Source: Myxococcales bacterium
GTDB lineage: Bacteria; Myxococcota_A; Polyangia; Nannocystales; Nannocystaceae
DNA: 64,000 nucleotides
Assembly (NCBI GenBank): GCA_014240065.1
Contig: JAAZXR010000022.1
Location: forward strand, 1-64,000
Direction: 5' to 3'
Positions 1-8,495 of the stretch are shown here, in pieces. The notes beneath the pieces are model-generated. The model was not told the DNA's origin, did no database searches, and saw nothing but the letters and a program-made list of their open reading frames with translations. Numbering within the stretch: the first letter of the stretch is position 1; each line of letters starts with the position of its first letter. A program made the translations under genes and the position numbers.

Positions 1-281
1 GTCGCGCTGCACGCCGCGTCCAGCGCCGCGGCCGGCGGCGGCTGCGGAGCGGCGGCGCCGTCGGCGTCACCGAGCGCGACCTGCACCTCCACGCGGCCGC
101 GCCCGAGCCTCCCCTTCACGCAGCGAACCACACGATCCCCGACCGCCGCGTCGAACGGGTGCTTGGTGCGGACCTCCAGGTACCGCGCGTTGACGCTGCG
201 GACCTCCACGTCCAAACGGCGCGCACCCGCGGCCCCTTCGAAACTTGCGAAGGCGCTCCCAAACCCGGTCATGCTGCGCAC
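1..281 (-). CDS. yicC: YicC family endoribonuclease, N-terminal part (cut by window edge)
   Basis: The minus-strand frame open to the left edge begins V-R-S-M-T-G-F-G and continues with V-R-S-V-N-A-R-Y-L-E-V, the hallmark N-terminus of YicC proteins, which usually begin M-I-R-S-M-T-G-F. YicC proteins are RNA-cleaving enzymes implicated in small-RNA turnover; that is family knowledge. About 93 codons are visible and the C-terminal catalytic half lies outside the window. I chose the GTG at 281 because it aligns with the usual family start; the ATG at 272 is the alternative. No strong ribosome binding site is visible. The gene follows the solute-binding protein gene by 129 bp on the same strand. 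Confidence 0.85.
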   Translation of the reverse strand, partial: MRSMTGFGSAFASFEGAAGARRLDVEVRSVNARYLEVRTKHPFDAAVGDRVVRCVKGRLGRGRVEVQVALGDADGAAAPQPPPAAALDAACSA

Positions 282-410
282 CGGCACATCACGGTCGTAT
301 CACAAACCTCGGTTTCCTCCGAGATGCCGGCGCGCTTGAGCAGCTGCCGGGCTCAACATCTCCCACCCCGCGGCGCAGAATGCGCCCTCCGCCCCTTCGG
401 CCCGTTCCGG

Positions 411-2300
411 CTAGGGCGCCACTTCGCTCGCGGACAGGAGCGAGAGACGATCGAGGCGTGGGAGGTCGTCCATGAACTCCACCTGCCGCACCCGCGCGCT
501 CGTCACCAACACCTCCAACGGGGCCCCGACGACCTGCACCACGCGCGTGGCCTCCAACCGCGCGGTCACCCGCCGCTGGGCCGCGCGACGCCCCTGTAAA
601 TCATCGGCTCGTCGATAGGCTTCGAGGGCTGCGTCGAGCTCAAGATCGTGGATCCGCGACAGGTTGCGGCGGCCGGATCCATGGAAGAGGTCGTACAAGT
701 CTTCGTGCGTGCGCGTCGCGACGCGCATGAGCCCCACCGCGAACTCACCCTGAGAAAAAAGCGCAGAAATATATCCCCACGAGGCGGTGGCGAACGGCGC
801 GCGCACGCCGAGGCCTCTCCACGTTCGTCGCACGCGAGCGGCGAGCTCCGCGCTCGCACCGGCGGCGCCATCCCACGTCAACGGAACGCGAAGAGAGTCG
901 CTCCCCTTCATGCGCCACCCCCTCTCGCTGAGCGCCCAGCCTTCACGGTCGAGCAACGCGCCCGGCGCCGCGTGACCAGCCCGGGGCGCGTTCGACTGTG
1001 CGGCGAGCCAGCGAGGTTCCATGGCCCCTTCAAAATCGAGCCGCAACGCGTCGAGGCTCAGCTCGACGGGCGCGTCGAGATCCACGGGCACTTGGGGCAG
1101 CCCCGATGGCCGGCGCAGGCCGTAGGTGAGCGCTTGTCGCAACGCGAGGCGTGACGTGAGCGTCGCCTCCGTGTTGAACAAGATCACGTCGTAGCGTGGC
1201 GGCGACGTGACCCACGCGCGGTAGCGGCGAGATGCACCCAGCCGGGTTAACTCCGAGCGCACATACTCCGCTGGAAAGTCTAAGAAGACGTCCACCTCTC
1301 CACGACGCAAGCCCACGAGGATCGCGGCGGCGTCCTCCATACGACGCAGCTCCAGCGCGCCGTAGTCGGGGCCGCGCCGCGCGCCCCTCGACCACCCGGG
1401 CTCCGAGACGAGGCGCCAGCGCTCGTCGTCCATGGTCACCACGCGCATGGGGCCGCTCCCCACCGGCGCCCGCGCGAAGCTCTCTGTTCTCCCCCGGTGC
1501 AGCACGCGCGGCACGATCGGCATGGCCGTGATTCGCTCCAGCGCGAGCGGCTCAGGCCGGTCGAAGTCGAGCCGGATCCAGCGCCCCGGGTCCTCTCCCG
1601 GCTTGCCTCCTCCCGGACCGTCGACCACGCTCACCCGCGACAGCGCCCCGAGCCCTCGGTCGAGCGCCGATGTGCGCCGCCGGGGATCGATCCACCACGA
1701 CAGGCTGTACACCACATCCTGCGGCTTCACCTGGGCGCCGTCATGGAAGACCGCCCCAGGAGCGAGGTGACACGCCACGATGCGCGGCGCGGCCGCGTCG
1801 TCCACCTCGCAGCGATCCGCGAGCGCCGGGATCACCCACGGTCGTCGACCGGGGGAACGCGCGAGCAGCCCCTCGAACACGAGATCTTCTGCGATCCGCT
1901 GGCGCCACGGGTCGAGGGGTCCGAGCGGGTTCAGCCCCCGACGTATTGCGCGCATCCCGACAACGAGCGTGTCCCCGGTGGCGCTGGCTGCGGCGGGGCC
2001 GCTCGTCGCCTCGGCCTCGCCCGCCGCGACGCCGCCCGCCTCGGCCTCGCCCGCCGCACCTCCTGTGCCGTCCACCGCGGCCTGCCCCTCCCGGATGTTG
2101 AGGTCTTCAACGGCGTCCTCGGACCCGAACGTAGGTTCGGGGCCCCGCCCGCAGCCGAGGGCTACGAGCGCGCTGACCCACGCGACCCCCCACCGATTCG
2201 GGCGCGCGCGCCCAACCCGGGGCCTGCCATCTCCCGCCCGCCTCGACCCCGGAGCATCGACCCCTCGCCTTTGGCGCTGCTGGAACCTAGGAAATCGCAC
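411..2300 (-). CDS. Family 5 extracellular solute-binding lipoprotein (peptide/oligopeptide type)
   Basis: A 629-residue protein with a lipobox-like L-V-A-L-G-C ending a hydrophobic segment (Cys about residue 50), then a low-complexity Gly/Ala/Glu linker, then an SBP_bac_5-like domain from about residue 105. That domain has a G-L-N-P-L-G-P start, D-L-V-F-E-G-L-L, and V-F-H-D-G-A-Q-V-K-P-Q-D-V, typical of OppA/DppA relatives. It should bind a peptide-like ligand outside the inner membrane, but no permease or ATPase partner is in the window. The open frame extends to an ATG at 2387, which would collide with the divergent gene at 2390. I prefer GTG 2300, which has an A-G-A-G-G box 12 nt upstream and leaves 89 bp for divergent promoters. 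Ligand unknown. Confidence 0.8.
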   Translation of the reverse strand: MRFPRFQQRQRRGVDAPGSRRAGDGRPRVGRARPNRWGVAWVSALVALGCGRGPEPTFGSEDAVEDLNIREGQAAVDGTGGAAGEAEAGGVAAGEAEATSGPAAASATGDTLVVGMRAIRRGLNPLGPLDPWRQRIAEDLVFEGLLARSPGRRPWVIPALADRCEVDDAAAPRIVACHLAPGAVFHDGAQVKPQDVVYSLSWWIDPRRRTSALDRGLGALSRVSVVDGPGGGKPGEDPGRWIRLDFDRPEPLALERITAMPIVPRVLHRGRTESFARAPVGSGPMRVVTMDDERWRLVSEPGWSRGARRGPDYGALELRRMEDAAAILVGLRRGEVDVFLDFPAEYVRSELTRLGASRRYRAWVTSPPRYDVILFNTEATLTSRLALRQALTYGLRRPSGLPQVPVDLDAPVELSLDALRLDFEGAMEPRWLAAQSNAPRAGHAAPGALLDREGWALSERGWRMKGSDSLRVPLTWDGAAGASAELAARVRRTWRGLGVRAPFATASWGYISALFSQGEFAVGLMRVATRTHEDLYDLFHGSGRRNLSRIHDLELDAALEAYRRADDLQGRRAAQRRVTARLEATRVVQVVGAPLEVLVTSARVRQVEFMDDLPRLDRLSLLSASEVAP

Positions 2301-2389
2301 GATCTCGTCGCGCCTCTTGAACGACGCCTCTTGCGCATGATACACGAAGCCCGTCGCTCTTTGGCGACCCCAGCTGGAGAACAACACGC

Positions 2390-3121
2390 GTGCGAAGCTT
2401 GAACGTCACCACATCGATCTGTCTCTTTGTCTCCTCCTTGAGCCTCGCGGCGACCGCCTGCGACAAGGGAGACGACGCCGCGGCAACAAAACAAGAAGTC
2501 CTGCCCCAGATCAAGGTGGAGCTCCCGCCCACGCCGAACTTTGAGGAGGGCAAAGCGCCCGAGAAGTGGGAAGACACGGAATGCACGGGCGCGTACTCCA
2601 TCTACGGTCTCCGAGACAAGATCGACGAGCACGTCAAAGAGGGCAAAGCCGGCGCCAACATCGAAGTTTGCGGGTGGGTCCAAGAGATCTACGTGCCCCC
2701 CGAGTGTGCAGAGGGCGAGTTTTGTCCGCCGGGGAAGCAACCACACGTGTGGATCGCCGACGCGTCGGACACCAGCGGAAAGAAGCGCGCGATGATGGTC
2801 GTCAACTATCGTTTCCAGATCCCGGAGTGGGAATCGAAGACCTGGGAGGGTCAACCTGACGTCGTGCTCGAGAAGGGTCAACGATACCGGTTCCGAGGGA
2901 AGTTCAAGCGATTCTCGGACACGGGATTCTCCCACGACGCGGGGCTCCTGGAATTCGACTCGGTCGAAGTCAAGGATGAAGAGTCGGGGGAGAAGACCTG
3001 GATCTACCCGCCCGGCGCGTCGTGGCACCCGGTCATGATCGCCCAGCAAGAAGAAGAGAACCAGCGACTCGCTGAGAAAGCCGCCAAGACAGCGGCGGAC
3101 TACCAAAAACGCAAGCGCTAG
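2390..3121 (+). CDS. Predicted lipoprotein, unknown function
   Basis: 243 residues starting at GTG 2390, which has a GGAGA box 9 nt upstream. A hydrophobic N-terminus ends in A-A-T-A-C (Cys24), so it is probably a lipoprotein, although the -3 residue is Ala rather than Leu. The middle reads N-I-E-V-C-G-W-V-Q-E-I-Y, then H-V-W-I-A-D-A-S-D, then G-Q-R-Y-R-F-R-G-K-F-K-R-F. This beta-rich pattern resembles an OB-fold, but that is inference from pattern only. The C-terminal 25 residues are Lys/Gln/Glu-rich and probably helical. It is the only plus-strand gene in the first 40 kb, divergent from the solute-binding protein and convergent with the DUF4340 gene. Confidence 0.8.
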   Translation: MRSLNVTTSICLFVSSLSLAATACDKGDDAAATKQEVLPQIKVELPPTPNFEEGKAPEKWEDTECTGAYSIYGLRDKIDEHVKEGKAGANIEVCGWVQEIYVPPECAEGEFCPPGKQPHVWIADASDTSGKKRAMMVVNYRFQIPEWESKTWEGQPDVVLEKGQRYRFRGKFKRFSDTGFSHDAGLLEFDSVEVKDEESGEKTWIYPPGASWHPVMIAQQEEENQRLAEKAAKTAADYQKRKR

Positions 3122-3154
3122 CGTGTCCGCCCTCGCCTCTTGGCGACGTCGCGT

Positions 3155-5269
3155 TCAAGGGCCTCCCAACTCTGGGGGGCCTTCTTCGTCGCTGCTCGGG
3201 GGCATCACAGCGCCTTCGTAGGCCCACGGCTGCCCCGCCACGTGCACCCTCACCTCGCTCACGCCGAGCGTCACGTCCACCCCCGAGTCGCGGCGAAGCA
3301 CGACGCGTTGGCCGAATGACGCGCCCTCGTCCACTGCTACAATCCGCTCCGACCTCCAGTTCTCGAGGCGCCGCAGCAGCGACTCCATGTCCGTCGCTCG
3401 CCGAGGATCTCTGGCGTCCACGTCCCACGCGTCGCCCTCGCGGCGCGCGATCACAACGTCGGCCCCCTCCCCCCATTCCACGCTCGACGCCTCCCGCAGC
3501 CACCCGCGCGCGGGATCATCGAACAACACCTCACCGCTGAGGGCCGCGCAGGTCCGCGCGTCGAGGACCGCGACCCGCCCGCCGTCAACCCGACAGCGAC
3601 ACCCGCCCCCCAGGGCGATCTCGATCTTGCGAGGCCCCTCCGCCCCGCTCCCTGCCACCCCCAGCGTGATGGTTCGCTCCACGTCGCCGAGCTCGCTTGG
3701 CCCCCACGCGATCGCCCGGAGCGAACTCAAGGTGGTGACGAGCTGCTCTAGACGCACGTGATCAAGCGCCGCGTCGAGGTCCGGGTGCTCGGGCGCGTCG
3801 AGGCGCCACGCGCCAAAATCGCTGCGTACGGAGGTCCGCGCGCGGGGGTTTTTCTCGTCGCCGCCGGGCACGCCGCCATCCGCCGAGAGCTCCAACTCGC
3901 GGACGTCCATCGGTCGAATGTCCACGAGCGTCTTGTCTTCGAAGGTGGTCTGGTCGAAGAGAAATGGGTCAGCCGTCGCCCCCACCGCCAAGTGCAACGG
4001 GCCGCCATCGCGCCGGCAGGCCACGCCGCCTCCATCGACCCGCCCGCAGTCGAGCCGGTAGTTCACGCCCCGGTCCCCCTCGATCACAATTTGATACTCA
4101 CTGCGCACCTTGGCGGCGCCCCCCTCCGGCCACCCGGTGATCCGCACCGCGCGAAGCCGCGAGAACCATCGATACACCTCCCCCTCACTCACCCGGGTCG
4201 GCGCCGCGTCCTCCGCCGAAGCCCGCAGGGCCCAGCCCCCGCTCGCCCGCTCGAGGACGAGCTCCGCGGGCGACTGCTGCCGGATTCGGAGGACGCGCCC
4301 GTACTCGACCGGGACGAGCTGGCTCTCCAAGAACCCCTCGGCGGGATCCTCGACGCGCCACGGATCGATGAGCGCGTTCGGGATGCACCCCACGACGCCG
4401 GGGCCGCGGTCCACGAGCCTCGCCGTCTCCTCTTCGCCGGGACACGGGCCACCGAGCGAGAACCCCCGCGTCTCTTCTTGCTCCCCCACGCCGATCAAAA
4501 GCCATGGGGACCACGAGGGATCTTCGAGCTCACTGCGTGAGATCATCGGATCGAGCGGCGTGCTCAGGACTCGCTCAAGTCGGGCTTGGATCGCCTCGCT
4601 CGACAAGATCGCGGGCGCTCCTCCGTCCATCACCCGCCACAGTTGATCGGCCCCGCGTTGCAAGCGCAGCGCCTCCGCCCAAGTGATCGACATCACCTCT
4701 TCGGCGTCCAGCTGCACGAGCCCCCGCGAGATCCAACTCTCCGGTGACTCCGCGACCGGCCAGATAAAATCGGACTCCACCACCCACGCCTCAGACTCGC
4801 GCCCCACGACGATATTGGCGTAGCGACCGGAATCTCCGGGGAGCGCGTCGCCGAACTCCACCGTGAACACCTCGCCGGACACACGCACGCGCAGGCTGCC
4901 GCCGACGCCCGCGCGGATGCCCGAGGTGTCATCCACCCCGCGCATCGTCGTCGCCATCCGCAGCGCCGACCACAAGCCCTCGAGCGCGTGCGCGTCTGCG
5001 GGGCCCAGCACGTCATCTCCCGACACGACCTGATGCCCCTCCGGCGTCGCCACGATGCGCACGACGGAGCCTCGAGCGGGCTGAATTTCGATGGAGGCTT
5101 CGGACAGCGCGAAGTCACCGAGCCCCGGGAACACCCGGCGTTGATCCGCGCGAATCGACACGAACTCGCCGCTGTGATCGCGGTTCGCCAGCGGATCGCT
5201 CAGCACCAGCACCACCGACAGCATCGCCACCAAGCACCAAATCAATGTCCCGAGTCGAAAGTTTCTCAT
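3155..5269 (-). CDS. DUF4340-type membrane-anchored protein of a Gld-like ABC exporter operon
   Basis: 704 residues. One N-terminal membrane segment (about 7-27) is followed by a long extracytoplasmic part made of repeated beta-rich units. These carry S-x-R-x-x-Q-R-x-V-F-P-G-L near the start and repeated W-x-L-x-x-P / W-x-V-D-x-R-D-P strands, the pattern of DUF4340 proteins. DUF4340 genes are commonly found directly after gldA/gldF/gldG-like genes; the role is unproven. Its ATG overlaps the stop of the GldF-GldG fusion by 4 nt (ATGA), so translation is probably coupled and the product may be an accessory of that transporter. Confidence 0.75.
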   Translation of the reverse strand: MRNFRLGTLIWCLVAMLSVVLVLSDPLANRDHSGEFVSIRADQRRVFPGLGDFALSEASIEIQPARGSVVRIVATPEGHQVVSGDDVLGPADAHALEGLWSALRMATTMRGVDDTSGIRAGVGGSLRVRVSGEVFTVEFGDALPGDSGRYANIVVGRESEAWVVESDFIWPVAESPESWISRGLVQLDAEEVMSITWAEALRLQRGADQLWRVMDGGAPAILSSEAIQARLERVLSTPLDPMISRSELEDPSWSPWLLIGVGEQEETRGFSLGGPCPGEEETARLVDRGPGVVGCIPNALIDPWRVEDPAEGFLESQLVPVEYGRVLRIRQQSPAELVLERASGGWALRASAEDAAPTRVSEGEVYRWFSRLRAVRITGWPEGGAAKVRSEYQIVIEGDRGVNYRLDCGRVDGGGVACRRDGGPLHLAVGATADPFLFDQTTFEDKTLVDIRPMDVRELELSADGGVPGGDEKNPRARTSVRSDFGAWRLDAPEHPDLDAALDHVRLEQLVTTLSSLRAIAWGPSELGDVERTITLGVAGSGAEGPRKIEIALGGGCRCRVDGGRVAVLDARTCAALSGEVLFDDPARGWLREASSVEWGEGADVVIARREGDAWDVDARDPRRATDMESLLRRLENWRSERIVAVDEGASFGQRVVLRRDSGVDVTLGVSEVRVHVAGQPWAYEGAVMPPSSDEEGPPELGGP

Positions 5270-7503
5270 CGCCGGCGACTCCAGAGCACCAAGAAACCCA
5301 GCATGATCGCGAAGCCAGGCAAGCCAAGGATCGAGAGGATGTTCATGCGCCGCAGCTGCTCGGGCTGCAACACGAGCTTGACATGTTCGCGGGGTCGCGC
5401 CCGGATTCCCAGCAGCACGTCTCGCTCGGACAGCCAGCCGACCGCGTTCAGGATCAAATCGCGCCCGTGGTCGTACAACACGTCCTCCCGCATAAAGGCG
5501 TTCAGCGCGAATTGGTCCGACGCGATCACCAAGAGGCGCGCCCCACCTTTGGTCCCCGCGGCCACCACGGGGATCGGACCCGCCCGGTCGACGTTCACAT
5601 CAAACTGCTGCAACCTCCCGAGCTGAAAACCATCCACATCTGACTCCGCCCACCCGCCGTCCGTCACCGAGAGCACCGGCTCCGCGCCGCCGTCTAGCCA
5701 CAGCTCACGCACTTGGATCAGCGAGATCGGGCGATGCACGAGGCTGTTCCCCACCGGATGGTCTCCCCACATGCCGTCGATCGTGAACGCGAGCAGCGGC
5801 GATCCGCCCGCCATCTGATGCGGGTCCAGCACCACCCGCTCCCCGAAATGAACGCCAAAGCGCGCCGCGAGCGGCTCGAGTCCGTGCGAGGCGATGCCCG
5901 CGCGCCCCCGCCTCACCACCGCCCCCGCCATGAGCAGCACGTCCCCCCCCTCGTCGACGTACCGCTCGATCGCCCGCACGTCGGGCCGGGGCAGCGCCCC
6001 CTGCGGGCCACCCACGAACAGCACGTCGCAGCCGGCGAGCGCGTCCTCCTCGCTGAGGTCCACTGTGGTGGTCTCTAGGTTCGCCTCTCGCAGCAGGTCT
6101 CGCAGGTGAGCGTAGCCCGCGTAGGGCTCGAGGTTGTCGAGGGCGGGCTCCCCGTGCCCTTGGGTCATGCACACCCTCAAGCGCCGCGCCTCGCTGACTT
6201 CAAGGAAGCGGGTGAGCAGCGCCTCCTCGCCGCGAAACGACTCCACCCGCGGACCGTTCACCTGGACCTCGGGGCCGGTCGCATAGGTGACGAGGTCCCT
6301 GGGGAAGACGTGGGTGCGCCGCAGCTGACCTGCCTGCCCGGCGCGAATCAAGATGACCCCGTCGGCGAGGTCTCTCCCCCGCAGACCGTGATCGATTAAA
6401 AGCTGCTCGGCTTGCTGCCGCTGTCGGTCCGGATCGAGCACCCGCGGTCGCAAGGCCGCAGACTCCTTGGCCATTCGAAACAGCACCTCCCGCACCTCTC
6501 CGAGCACGGGGTTGACGCGACCGCCTCCGATCGTCGCCGGGATCATCACCGTGACGTCGATCGGCCCGCGCAGATCCTCGAGCACCACCTTCGCCCGTTC
6601 GCTCAGGCTGAACACCTCGCCCTCGGTCCAATCCTGGCGAGAGGTGCGGCGCCCCGCGAAGACCGACAAGGACACGACGATCACCGTGACGGAGGCCGCG
6701 CGCAAAAGCGACTGAAAATCGCGGCGGGGATCCACGGCCGTCGCCGCCCACGTGAGCGCCACGGCCACCGCGCCGAGGTGTACAAAGAGCCACTTGATGT
6801 CCACGATGCCCTGGGACATCTCCTGCATCATGGTGAGCAGGCTGGTCCACTCGAGCACCCGCGTCAGCCTCCCGGCCTCGAGTTGATCCACGAGCAACCC
6901 CGCCAGCAATACGATCGTACACGTGACCGTCGTGCCCACCGCCGCGGCCAATTGGGTGCGCGCCAAGGCGCTCGTGAGCAGGCCGAATCCCATGAAGGTC
7001 GCGCCGACGAGGAAGGTCCCGAGGTAGCCCGCGAGCACCGGCCCGGCCTCAGGCGCGGCGCCCGGCCCGAGCGTGCTCGCGCCCCTAAGGAGCACGTAGA
7101 ACACCCCGGTCGGGAGCCACAGGGCGACATAGAACACGACGCTCCCGATGAACTTGCCCACCACGAGCTGCGAGGCGTGAACGGGAGCGGTGAGGAGCGC
7201 CTCGAGGGTTCCCGCGCGCCGCTCTTCGGCGATCTGCCGCATGCTCAACGCCGCGCAGATAAAGATGACCGGGAGCCAAAAGATGAAGAAGCTGCCCCCG
7301 AAGAAGAACTGCATCACCGGCCCAGGTGCCGCGAGAGGGTCGTTGAGGGCCCGCAGCAGCAGCGAGAAGTTCCAGCCCTGATTGAGCAGGAACAACGTGC
7401 CCACCAGATACGCCAGCGGGGTCACGAACAGGGCGAGGAGCTCTCGCCTCGCGATGTAGACGGTCCCGCTGATCCACGCGGCCAACTCACGGAGCGCGCT
7501 CAT
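5266..7503 (-). CDS. Fused GldF-like ABC-2 permease and GldG-like auxiliary protein
   Basis: 745 residues from ATG 7503, which overlaps the ATPase stop by 4 nt (ATGA). Residues 1-280 are an ABC-2 permease with about six to seven membrane segments, starting R-E-L-L-A-L-F-V-T-P-L-A-Y-L and including the E-E-R-R-A-G-T-L-E-A-L-L-T-A-P motif typical of GldF/NosY-type permeases. Residues about 290-700 are a GldG-type extracytoplasmic domain, with D-V-L-F-V-G-G-P-Q and Y-V-D-E-G-G-D-V-L-L-M-A-G. A C-terminal membrane helix (about 720-740) ends in a basic W-S-R-R-R tail. In Bacteroidota these are separate gliding proteins; fused versions occur in other phyla. Substrate unknown. Upstream codons to 7665 overlap the ATPase gene and are not used. 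Confidence 0.85.
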   Translation of the reverse strand: MSALRELAAWISGTVYIARRELLALFVTPLAYLVGTLFLLNQGWNFSLLLRALNDPLAAPGPVMQFFFGGSFFIFWLPVIFICAALSMRQIAEERRAGTLEALLTAPVHASQLVVGKFIGSVVFYVALWLPTGVFYVLLRGASTLGPGAAPEAGPVLAGYLGTFLVGATFMGFGLLTSALARTQLAAAVGTTVTCTIVLLAGLLVDQLEAGRLTRVLEWTSLLTMMQEMSQGIVDIKWLFVHLGAVAVALTWAATAVDPRRDFQSLLRAASVTVIVVSLSVFAGRRTSRQDWTEGEVFSLSERAKVVLEDLRGPIDVTVMIPATIGGGRVNPVLGEVREVLFRMAKESAALRPRVLDPDRQRQQAEQLLIDHGLRGRDLADGVILIRAGQAGQLRRTHVFPRDLVTYATGPEVQVNGPRVESFRGEEALLTRFLEVSEARRLRVCMTQGHGEPALDNLEPYAGYAHLRDLLREANLETTTVDLSEEDALAGCDVLFVGGPQGALPRPDVRAIERYVDEGGDVLLMAGAVVRRGRAGIASHGLEPLAARFGVHFGERVVLDPHQMAGGSPLLAFTIDGMWGDHPVGNSLVHRPISLIQVRELWLDGGAEPVLSVTDGGWAESDVDGFQLGRLQQFDVNVDRAGPIPVVAAGTKGGARLLVIASDQFALNAFMREDVLYDHGRDLILNAVGWLSERDVLLGIRARPREHVKLVLQPEQLRRMNILSILGLPGFAIMLGFLVLWSRRR

Positions 7504-8495
7504 GTGGGGCCTCCTGCATCGGCGCCGGTCACCCGCGCGAAGTGAGTCTCGAGGGCGCGGCGCTTGCGCTCGAGGCGACGAATGGGGACGTTCGATTCGC
7601 ACGCGAGCTGACCGATCCGCTCCGCGACGTCGGCGTCCACGCCGTGCAGGTCGACGAGGGTCCACTCCCCTTGCGGGGACACCTCAACGCGCACGTGCTC
7701 GCGGCGCCCGACCAGCGCCCGATCCACCAGGGCCCGGGCGTCGCCGACGCCCATACCGAGCTCCGCGCTCACAGTGTTGCTCGCCATCGCCTCTCGCACC
7801 GACTGGTCGGCGACCACAGTCCCCTTCGACAAGACGACGATCCTGTCGCAGAGGTCCTCGACCTCCGCGAGGATGTGCGAGCTAAAGATCAGCGTCTGCC
7901 CGCCCCCGAGATCCCGCAACATCGCGCGCACAGACTGCACCTGATTCGGGTCGAGCCCGACCGTGGGTTCATCGAGGATCACCAGCGGCGGAGATCCGAG
8001 CAGCGCGTCGGCGATCCCCACGCGCTGCCGGTACCCGCGACTGAGGGTTTGTATGGGGGTGTCCATCACCCGCAAGAGCCCCGTAAGCTCCGCGGTGCGC
8101 TGCGCCTCTCGCACTCGAATCCGCCGAGGTACCCGCTTCATCTGACACCGGAACGTCAAAAATTCCCGCACCCGCATCTCGCCATACAGCGGCACCTGCT
8201 CGGGCAGGTAGCCGACCCTGCGGCGAACCTCGAGGCTCTGGCCGCGGACGTCAAACCCCCCGACGCGAACCTGCGTGTCGGGCCGCCGCGCCTGCACCGG
8301 CAGGTAACCGCACAGCAGCCGCATCAGCGTGGTCTTCCCGGCCCCGTTCGGCCCGAGCAGGCCGAGACGCTCCCCCGGCGTCACCGAGAACGACACCCCG
8401 TCGAGGGCGAGGAACTCACTGCCCGCGTAGCGGTGGGTCAACCCCCGCACTTCGACCGGTACGGGCTGCGCTCCCGCGGTCGATTCAGTCGCCAA
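7500..8495 (-). CDS. GldA-like ABC transporter ATPase
   Basis: 331 residues. Walker A is G-P-N-G-A-G-K-T-T (about 48-56). The signature is L-S-R-G-Y-R-Q-R-V-G, the variant typical of GldA-type ATPases rather than L-S-G-G-Q, and Walker B is V-I-L-D-E-P-T-V-G-L-D-P-N-Q. The C-terminal about 80 residues form a small accessory domain. I chose TTG 8495 because a GGAGGGGG box lies 7 nt upstream and the encoded protein begins just before the P-V-E-V-R-G-L-T-H-R-Y strand. This start overlaps the 3' end of the lipoprotein gene by 11 nt. It should energise the adjacent GldF-GldG fusion protein. Confidence 0.9.
   Translation of the reverse strand: MATESTAGAQPVPVEVRGLTHRYAGSEFLALDGVSFSVTPGERLGLLGPNGAGKTTLMRLLCGYLPVQARRPDTQVRVGGFDVRGQSLEVRRRVGYLPEQVPLYGEMRVREFLTFRCQMKRVPRRIRVREAQRTAELTGLLRVMDTPIQTLSRGYRQRVGIADALLGSPPLVILDEPTVGLDPNQVQSVRAMLRDLGGGQTLIFSSHILAEVEDLCDRIVVLSKGTVVADQSVREAMASNTVSAELGMGVGDARALVDRALVGRREHVRVEVSPQGEWTLVDLHGVDADVAERIGQLACESNVPIRRLERKRRALETHFARVTGADAGGPT

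Noticed and set aside
2162-3106. Long minus-strand frame opposite the lipoprotein gene
   Set aside because: Composition is shadow-like, it covers a plus-strand gene with a lipoprotein signal and ribosome binding site, and it has no recognisable domain.
3157-3183. GC-rich imperfect hairpin as terminator for the lipoprotein gene at 2390
   Set aside because: It has a bulge, overlaps the coding end of the DUF4340 gene and lacks a T-tract; too weak to list.
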